A DNA stretch of 19,909 nucleotides from Chloroflexota bacterium. GTDB taxonomy: Bacteria > Chloroflexota > Ktedonobacteria > Ktedonobacterales > Ktedonobacteraceae. Positions 15,067 to 19,909 of this stretch are shown here, one piece after another (the first letter of the stretch is position 1; every line of letters starts with the position of its first letter). Under the pieces are notes generated by a model that saw only the letters and a list, made by a program, of their open reading frames with translations, did no database searches and was not told where the DNA came from. The DNA lies in assembly GCA_027316975.1 (NCBI GenBank), contig DAHVFL010000021.1:1-19909 (forward strand). The letters are read 5' to 3'. The position numbers and the translations under genes were made by a program.

Positions 15067-15765
15067 TCATTCCAAAACCGTCACCCAGATTTTCGCAGCC
15101 ACAGCCACGTTGATGCAAACTTCGCGCCCATCGACGCGCAGGCAAAAATTCTCTTCCTCATCCGGGACATCGTTTGTGAGGACGGTCAAACGGGTCTCAG
15201 GGGTCAGACCTTTTTCATGCAGGTGCAGAATCAACGCTTCTTCATCCTCTACCACTTCTGATATGCAGAGAATGGTAGCCTGCTGCCCCACTTCAATAGA
15301 GGAGAGACGCAGCGCGCCCTGGTCTTTAAGGTAAGTACGCGCGCACGGCACCATGCCGGGGATGGGATTGCCATGCGGGCAGGTCGTGGGATGATGCAGG
15401 CTGGCAACCACGCGAGCTTCCACCGCGCCCGATATAAAGTGTTCCAGGCGATGGGCCTCTTCATGCACCTGGTGCCATTGCATCCCCAGCATATCTACCA
15501 GAAAACGTTCGGTGAGACGGTGCCGGCGCAACACCGCTTCAGCCGCCGAATAGCCAGCCTCGGTCAATGTGACCACGCGCTTTGAGTCCATCGTGATGTA
15601 GCCATCCCGCACGAGACGCTTCAACATTTCTGTCACAGTAGGAGCAGAGACACGGAATTTTTCAGCCAGCCGCGCCCCGATCACGACTTCATCTTCCGCG
15701 CCCATATTATACACGGTTTCCAGGTATTCTTCACCCGTGGCGCTTAGAGATTCTTCTGTTTTCAA
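15067..15765 (-). CDS. DtxR/IdeR/MntR-family metal-dependent transcriptional regulator
   Basis: 232 residues, the three-domain length. An N-terminal winged helix (about 1-65; VSAPTVTEMLKRLVRDGYI is the recognition region) is followed by a dimerisation/metal domain. There His82, Glu86, His101, His105, Glu108 and His109 lie at DtxR ligand positions, with His in place of the usual Cys of EACxxEH. TCPHGNPIPG (128-137) is a family signature, and a FeoA-like SH3 domain ends the protein. It binds DNA when loaded with Fe2+ or Mn2+ and represses uptake genes. The start is TTG at 15765 with AGGTG upstream; no ATG or GTG fits better. Its own promoter is at 15816-15844. Target: most likely the adjacent FTR1 gene. 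The metal (Fe or Mn) cannot be fixed from sequence, but the FTR1 context favours iron. Confidence 0.92.
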   Translation of the reverse strand: MKTEESLSATGEEYLETVYNMGAEDEVVIGARLAEKFRVSAPTVTEMLKRLVRDGYITMDSKRVVTLTEAGYSAAEAVLRRHRLTERFLVDMLGMQWHQVHEEAHRLEHFISGAVEARVVASLHHPTTCPHGNPIPGMVPCARTYLKDQGALRLSSIEVGQQATILCISEVVEDEEALILHLHEKGLTPETRLTVLTNDVPDEEENFCLRVDGREVCINVAVAAKIWVTVLE

Positions 15766-15815
15766 GCCGGTACACCTCGCCAGTCTGCCTGCGTTATTGC
15801 GTTATTGTCACCTGG

Positions 15816-15844
15816 ATTGTAGCACTCCTCATGCTTTATGGCAA
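15816..15844 (-). promoter_or_regulatory. Promoter of the DtxR-family gene
   Basis: On the minus strand: -35 TTGCCA (15844-15839), 17-nt spacer, -10 TACAAT (15821-15816), giving a leader of about 45 nt. Confidence 0.6.
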
Positions 15845-15857
15845 CACAATATTTTAC

Positions 15858-15869
15858 ACATGCGCATGT
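15858..15869. promoter_or_regulatory. 12-bp perfect palindrome in divergent intergenic region
   Basis: ACATGCGCATGT lies 14 bp upstream of the regulator's -35 and about 50 bp before the divergent LysM gene. On the minus strand TGTAAAAT occurs on both sides of it. It is a candidate regulator site that could serve both genes. Confidence 0.4.
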
Positions 15870-15919
15870 ATAGATTTTACAGGTCGCTATAGTGAGAAAA
15901 GAGAAGAGCAAGCAAGCGA

Positions 15920-16768
15920 ATGGAGTATGTACCTGTGCAAGACATAAAATCAAAAATGACACAACAGACTGGAAATCGTGGCAAACAAGATCGGCGAGGG
16001 TTCGCCCTGCGATTTCTGTTTTCAAAAAATGCGATCTTACTCGTTTGTAGTGCGGTACTGTTATTCAGTTCCTTTGTAGTTTCTCAAGATCAACGCAGCG
16101 CCCAGGCTGCCAATCCGGGACCCGGCAACGGGTGCAAGTGGTATACGGTTCGCGGGGGCGATACATTAAGCGCCATCGCCTGGCGCTTTAACAGCAACTA
16201 TTTGACACTAGCGCGCGTCAACGGCATTAGAAATGTCAACTTGATTTTCGTCAACCAGCGATTGTGTCTCCCTTATCGTGTTAGTGGCGGGAGCAATTCG
16301 GGCAGTGGACGCATCTCAAACGGTGTGCTGGCAAACGGCACCGTCCTCTGGTATGCCTATGGCGCTTTGCAATGGTCTACACGCGGCCAGGTAGAAGCAT
16401 TATTGCGCCGCGCCGCAGCTATCTATGGACTGCCCGCCAGGTTGGTGTTGGCTATAGCGTGGCAGGAAAGCGGTTGGTACCAGCATGTCATCGCCTGGGA
16501 TGGTGGCATCGGTGTCATGCAGTTGATGCCATATACCGCTATGGGTCTCAATACTCAGACACGCATTCGACGTGACCCCTATCGCTTATGGGACAACATA
16601 TTACTTGGCACCGTCTACTTGCGCTCGTTATGGAACGGTTTTCGCGGCAACCTGGTGAAAGTCATTAGTGGCTATAACGAGGGCGGATGGGCCGTCATTC
16701 ACCGGGGTATCTTCAACTGGCGTTACGTAAACAGCGTGCTAAGCCTGATGAGATCATTCCGCAATTGA
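15920..16768 (+). CDS. Secreted LysM / SLT lytic transglycosylase
   Basis: 282 residues. A basic N terminus with hydrophobic 38-54 ending before SAQA forms a signal peptide or anchor. A LysM domain (about 74-118: WYTVRGGDTLSAIAWRF...NGIRNVNLIFVNQRLCLP) is bracketed by Cys72 and Cys116, as common in Chloroflexota LysM proteins, and anchors the enzyme to peptidoglycan. After a Gly/Ser linker, an SLT/lysozyme-fold domain (about 155-282) shows AIAWQESGW with the catalytic Glu183, GGIGVMQLMP (195-204) and GYNEGGWAV (251-259). It should cleave peptidoglycan glycan strands to 1,6-anhydro ends. The ATG at 15920 has a poor ribosome-binding site; GTG at 15935, nine nt after GGAG, is an alternative start. 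Single-gene unit with its own terminator. Confidence 0.9.
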   Translation: MEYVPVQDIKSKMTQQTGNRGKQDRRGFALRFLFSKNAILLVCSAVLLFSSFVVSQDQRSAQAANPGPGNGCKWYTVRGGDTLSAIAWRFNSNYLTLARVNGIRNVNLIFVNQRLCLPYRVSGGSNSGSGRISNGVLANGTVLWYAYGALQWSTRGQVEALLRRAAAIYGLPARLVLAIAWQESGWYQHVIAWDGGIGVMQLMPYTAMGLNTQTRIRRDPYRLWDNILLGTVYLRSLWNGFRGNLVKVISGYNEGGWAVIHRGIFNWRYVNSVLSLMRSFRN

Positions 16769-16813
16769 AAAGCAAACGTACTCCATTTTCCTTCGTTTCC
16801 GTCCATTGTCGGT

Positions 16814-16858
16814 AACGCGAGAGCCATCCCGCTGTTTGGGATGGCTCTCGTGTTGTTT
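16814..16858 (+). terminator. Rho-independent terminator after the LysM/SLT gene
   Basis: CGAGAGCCATCCC (16818-16830) pairs perfectly with 16838-16850 across a GCTGTTT loop. The stem extends to 17 bp with one G-T wobble, then TTGTTT. It lies between convergent genes and may also serve aroC on the other strand. Confidence 0.8.
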
Positions 16859-16887
16859 CCAGGAGCGGTCGCCCTGGCAGCTATTCA

Positions 16888-18057
16888 TCAACCTTGAATT
16901 GTGGCTACATATGCCTTAAAATTCGCAAGCGTCTCCAGCATACTATCGCCGCCAAATTTCTCCAACCACGCCTCGGTTAGCGCGATTGCCAGCATAGCCT
17001 CGCCAACCACGCCGGCAGCCGGAACAACACACACGTCGCTGCGCTCATAGCGACCCTCACTGACGTTTTCACGCGCGCGAATATCAACGGTAGGCAGGGG
17101 ATGCGCCAGTGTGGAAATGGGCTTGACTGCCGCTCGCGCCACGATACGTTCGCCGTTGCTGATGCCACCTTCGATGCCGCCAGCGTGATTGGTTCGGTGT
17201 TGCCAGCCCTGTTTTTCGTCGTACTGGATGACATCATGCACCTGCGAACCGGGCAACCTGCTCTGCTCGAAGCCATTGCCGATCTCGACGCCTTTGATCG
17301 ATGGAATGCTCATCAGCGCGGCAGAAATGCGCGTGCTCAAGCGCCGGTCCCACTGGCTATAGCTGCCAAGACCAACCGGTACGCCGCTTGCCACCACCTC
17401 AAAGATACCGCCGCAGGTATCGGCCCGCGTTTTTGAGTCCTGAATACAGGCAATCATCTGCTCAGAGAGCGCAGCATCGCCGCAGCGCACAGGCGATTGT
17501 TCGACCTGTTGCCAGTATGTTTCGTCAAAGTTGTGAGCTATAGCGCTGTTGGACGCATCACCGGCAGGCCCGATTGCCAGCACGTGACTGCGTATCTCTA
17601 CGCCAAATTGCCGCAAAAAGATCATGCATAACGCGCCCACCGCGACCCGCGTGGCCGTTTCTCGCGCGCTCGAACGCTCGATCACGTTGCGAATATCGTC
17701 ATGCCCGTATTTGATGCTGCCAGCAAAATCGGCGTGTCCAGGCCGCGCCAGCGTCACAGGTTCAACTATCTCTTCAACCTCTGTAACGCTCATCTTGACC
17801 TGCCAGTTTTGCCAGTCGCGATTCTCAACCTCCAGCGTAATGGGCGAACCTAGCGTCTGACCATGACGCACGCCCGAACGAAACGTCACGCGGTCGCGTT
17901 CGATCTTCATTCTGCCGCCGCGACCGTACCCGCCCTGGCGTCGCTGCAAATGGATGTCGATATCCTCCGCCAGCACTTGCAACCCGGCAGGTATGCCCTC
18001 GATGATGGCCGTCAGCCCCGGCCCATGTGATTCGCCCGCTGTAAGAAATCTGAACAT
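16888..18057 (-). CDS. aroC: Chorismate synthase
   Basis: 389 residues, family length. Ribosome-binding site AGGGA precedes the ATG. It converts 5-enolpyruvylshikimate-3-phosphate to chorismate using reduced FMN, the last shikimate-pathway step. Motifs: FLTAGESHGPGL at the N terminus (His11), RRQGGYGRGGRM (39-50), RSGVRHGQTLGSPI, IRNVIERSSARETATR (the family signature region), and the FMN-site HAGGIEGGISNGE. It follows aroE by 23 nt and is the last gene of a minus-strand aroB-aroE-aroC operon. The segment VSEGRYERSDVCVVPAAGVVGEAM near the C terminus is intact, so the enzyme looks complete. Confidence 0.97.
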   Translation of the reverse strand: MFRFLTAGESHGPGLTAIIEGIPAGLQVLAEDIDIHLQRRQGGYGRGGRMKIERDRVTFRSGVRHGQTLGSPITLEVENRDWQNWQVKMSVTEVEEIVEPVTLARPGHADFAGSIKYGHDDIRNVIERSSARETATRVAVGALCMIFLRQFGVEIRSHVLAIGPAGDASNSAIAHNFDETYWQQVEQSPVRCGDAALSEQMIACIQDSKTRADTCGGIFEVVASGVPVGLGSYSQWDRRLSTRISAALMSIPSIKGVEIGNGFEQSRLPGSQVHDVIQYDEKQGWQHRTNHAGGIEGGISNGERIVARAAVKPISTLAHPLPTVDIRARENVSEGRYERSDVCVVPAAGVVGEAMLAIALTEAWLEKFGGDSMLETLANFKAYVATIQG

Positions 18058-18080
18058 ATATGTTTCCCTGTCGAACGCGA

Positions 18081-18947
18081 TCAGTTGCGTCCCTGCATAG
18101 TATCGTTTTTTAATCCCAGCGCCTTACGCATCACCCCAACAGGCGCGTCTCTGCCCGTCCACAATTCAAAGGCCAGCGTCCCCTGATACAATAGCATAGA
18201 AAGCCCGTCCATGACAAAACAACCATGCGCCTGCGCCGCCTGCAAGAGCGGAGTGAGTCCCGCGTTAAAGACCATATCCATCACCAGTGACCCTACTGGA
18301 AGCTGGTTTACATCTATCAAAAGAGGTTCGTCGCTGCTTATGAGGCCAACCGGCGTGGCATTGATTACGAGATCTGCTGTTTGTAAGAGAGCGTCGGCAT
18401 CAGAGATGTTGAATATTGCTCCACTTAGTCGCTTTTCCTCTGTAGATGAGCGTAAGTGATCTAGCAACACGTCAATGCGCGCCTTAGCGCGCCCGATTAT
18501 ATAGACGGACTGCGCTCCCGCATCAATAAGCGCAACGGCAGCAGCTCGCGCCGCGCCGCCTGTACCGAGGATGACCGTTTCTTTGTCGCGCGCGTCGAAT
18601 GGTGAAGCGGGACACTCGGCCAGCGCGCGTATTATGCCAGGCGCGTCGGTGTTGTAGCCTACCAGTTTCCCGTTGCGATTGACGATGGTATTGACCGCGC
18701 CAATGCGACCGGCCAGCGCATCGCATTCGTCCAGCAAAGGCACAACATCTTCTTTGTACGGGATCGTGACATTAGCCCCCAGCATAGCGGGGGCGCGCAA
18801 CGAAGCGACACGCTCCGCCAGGTTCCCAGGCGGCGTTTCCCACAGGGTATATTCGGCATCAAAGCCAATCTCGCGAAACGCGGCGTTGTGCATTTGTGGC
18901 GAGCGAGAGTGCGCCACAGGATAACCGATCAGACCTACCTGCTTCAT
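18081..18947 (-). CDS. aroE: Shikimate dehydrogenase (NADP+)
   Basis: 288 residues from the ATG at 18947. That start overlaps the aroB stop as ATGA and is preceded by AGGGAG; an upstream in-frame ATG at 18977 would lie well inside aroB and is less likely. It reduces 3-dehydroshikimate to shikimate. Substrate-binding SRSPQMHN (Ser14, Ser16), NVTIPYKED with catalytic Lys65, and NTDAPG with Asp101 are all present. The Rossmann loop is GTGGAARAAA (128-137), with NATPVGL (196-202) and a late QGTLAFELWTG segment. The 4-nt overlap with aroB suggests translational coupling. Confidence 0.96.
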   Translation of the reverse strand: MKQVGLIGYPVAHSRSPQMHNAAFREIGFDAEYTLWETPPGNLAERVASLRAPAMLGANVTIPYKEDVVPLLDECDALAGRIGAVNTIVNRNGKLVGYNTDAPGIIRALAECPASPFDARDKETVILGTGGAARAAAVALIDAGAQSVYIIGRAKARIDVLLDHLRSSTEEKRLSGAIFNISDADALLQTADLVINATPVGLISSDEPLLIDVNQLPVGSLVMDMVFNAGLTPLLQAAQAHGCFVMDGLSMLLYQGTLAFELWTGRDAPVGVMRKALGLKNDTMQGRN

Positions 18948-19909
18948 TGGCTCGCTCCCTGTCCGCCGGGTGTACAAACCGCAGCTATTGCCTCACGCGC
19001 AATGCCTGCATCAATGGTGCTATACACATCAGCGTGTCCGATGCCCGTTACCAGTACCCAGCGCGTGTTACCTGCTCGCACCTTCTTGTCGCGCTGCATA
19101 GCCTGTATCACAGCATCAATATTCACCCCCGCGCATTGCACTGGCAGCCCGAATGCCTGTAACAAGGTGCGCTGCCGCTTCGCATCCTCCTGTGACAACA
19201 GGCCGCTTGCCACTGCGATACGCGCCGCCACCTCCATACCGATAGCCACCGCCTCGCCGTGCAGCCACGTTCCATACTCCGTGACGGCTTCAAGCGCGTG
19301 GCCGAAGGTATGCCCATAGTTCAGGATGTTGCGCAGCCCGCCGTCGCGTTCGTCACACTGCACGATATCCATTTTCATGCGCATACAACGAGCGATAATT
19401 GCCGAAAGCAAGCCTGCATCCCGCGCCAGTAAAGAGCCGACCTGCTCTTCGAGGATGCCAAATAGTTCAGCATCTAAGATCATAGCGTATTTGATGATCT
19501 CGGCCCAGCCCTCGCGATACACACGTTCCGGCAACGTCAGGAGAAAAGCGGGATCGGCGTAGATCAGCTTTGCCTGGTAGAATGCGCCGATCAAATTCTT
19601 CCCCAGCGCGTGGTTGATGCCAGTTTTGCCGCCAATCGCCGAATCCACCTGCGCCAGCAGCGTGGTCGGCGCCTGAACAAGCGGCACGCCGCGCTGGTAG
19701 CACGCTGCCACAAAGCCTGCCAGGTCCCCAACGACACCGCCTCCCAGGGCAATAATTGCCTCTTTCTGTTCGGCTTTTTGCTGCACCAGCCAGTCTATAA
19801 TCTGCTGGAAACAGGCAAACGACTTGCTCGCTTCACCTGCCGGAATGGTAAATACATGTGGTTGAAAGCCATGCTCTTCAAGCACATCCTGTAGCGGTCG
19901 GGCATACAA
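18944..19909 (-). CDS. aroB: 3-dehydroquinate synthase (N terminus outside window)
   Basis: 321 residues are visible, and the frame stays open to the right edge. The first visible codon is TTG but is not a real start: about 40 N-terminal residues of a typical 360-residue AroB are missing. It forms 3-dehydroquinate from DAHP, using NAD+ and a divalent metal. Visible motifs (numbered from the edge): IPAGEASKS (22-30), GGGVVGDLAGF (56-66, NAD+ loop), PTTLLAQVDSAIGGKTGIN (81-99), metal ligands Glu137 (GWAEIIKY), His200 (NYGHTFGHALE) and His217 (LHGEAVAIGM). First visible gene of the aroB-aroE-aroC run. Confidence 0.96.
   Translation of the reverse strand: MYARPLQDVLEEHGFQPHVFTIPAGEASKSFACFQQIIDWLVQQKAEQKEAIIALGGGVVGDLAGFVAACYQRGVPLVQAPTTLLAQVDSAIGGKTGINHALGKNLIGAFYQAKLIYADPAFLLTLPERVYREGWAEIIKYAMILDAELFGILEEQVGSLLARDAGLLSAIIARCMRMKMDIVQCDERDGGLRNILNYGHTFGHALEAVTEYGTWLHGEAVAIGMEVAARIAVASGLLSQEDAKRQRTLLQAFGLPVQCAGVNIDAVIQAMQRDKKVRAGNTRWVLVTGIGHADVYSTIDAGIAREAIAAVCTPGGQGASQ

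Overview
This is a mixed chromosomal window of moderate GC content. It looks like a Ktedonobacteria/Chloroflexota-type genome. That placement is an inference from gene style: membrane-anchored Ser/Thr kinase-like proteins with long Pro/Thr-rich linkers, a zinc-ribbon/TM/beta-sandwich protein, a LysM domain bracketed by cysteines and fused to a lytic transglycosylase, Vgb-type propellers, and dispersed GTCATCCTGAGCG palindromes. No phage, CRISPR, tRNA or rRNA was seen.

Layout. 1-650 (-): 5' part of a YegS-like diacylglycerol/lipid kinase. 808-1680 (+): DDAH/amidinotransferase-fold hydrolase. 1811-3205 (+): secreted Asp-box (sialidase-like) propeller. 3202-7268 (-): two paralogous membrane kinase-like genes separated by a 205-bp composite palindromic element. 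The upstream one carries a PstS-like solute-binding ectodomain. The downstream one is a multiply defective pseudokinase that keeps only the last ~47 residues of that ectodomain. 7411-9512 (-): a DUF3307-like membrane protein and an O-antigen-ligase-family protein. 9682-10857 (-): membrane-anchored Vgb-like propeller. 11077-11946 (+): zinc-ribbon/TM/beta-sandwich protein. 11977-12173: second palindromic element followed by a strong hairpin. 12188-13564 (-): glutamate-1-semialdehyde aminomutase-like aminotransferase. 13765-15765 (-): a small PLDc_N-like membrane protein, an FTR1 iron permease and a DtxR-family regulator. 15920-16768 (+): LysM/lytic transglycosylase. 16888-19909 (-): shikimate genes aroB-aroE-aroC, with aroB cut by the window edge.

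How the genes work together. The DtxR-type regulator sits just upstream of the FTR1 permease, whose promoter carries an 18-bp dyad (TATTAG-N6-CTAATA) between and over the -35/-10 boxes: a compact predicted metal-responsive iron-uptake unit. aroB and aroE overlap by ATGA and aroC follows after 23 nt, giving a shikimate-pathway operon. The two kinase-like genes form a probable duplicated sensor pair. In both, the HRD catalytic aspartate is replaced by asparagine (HGN), and the second also lacks the VAIK lysine and the DFG glycine. This pair is the most unusual content of the window. The rest is mostly ordinary envelope and metabolic genes.
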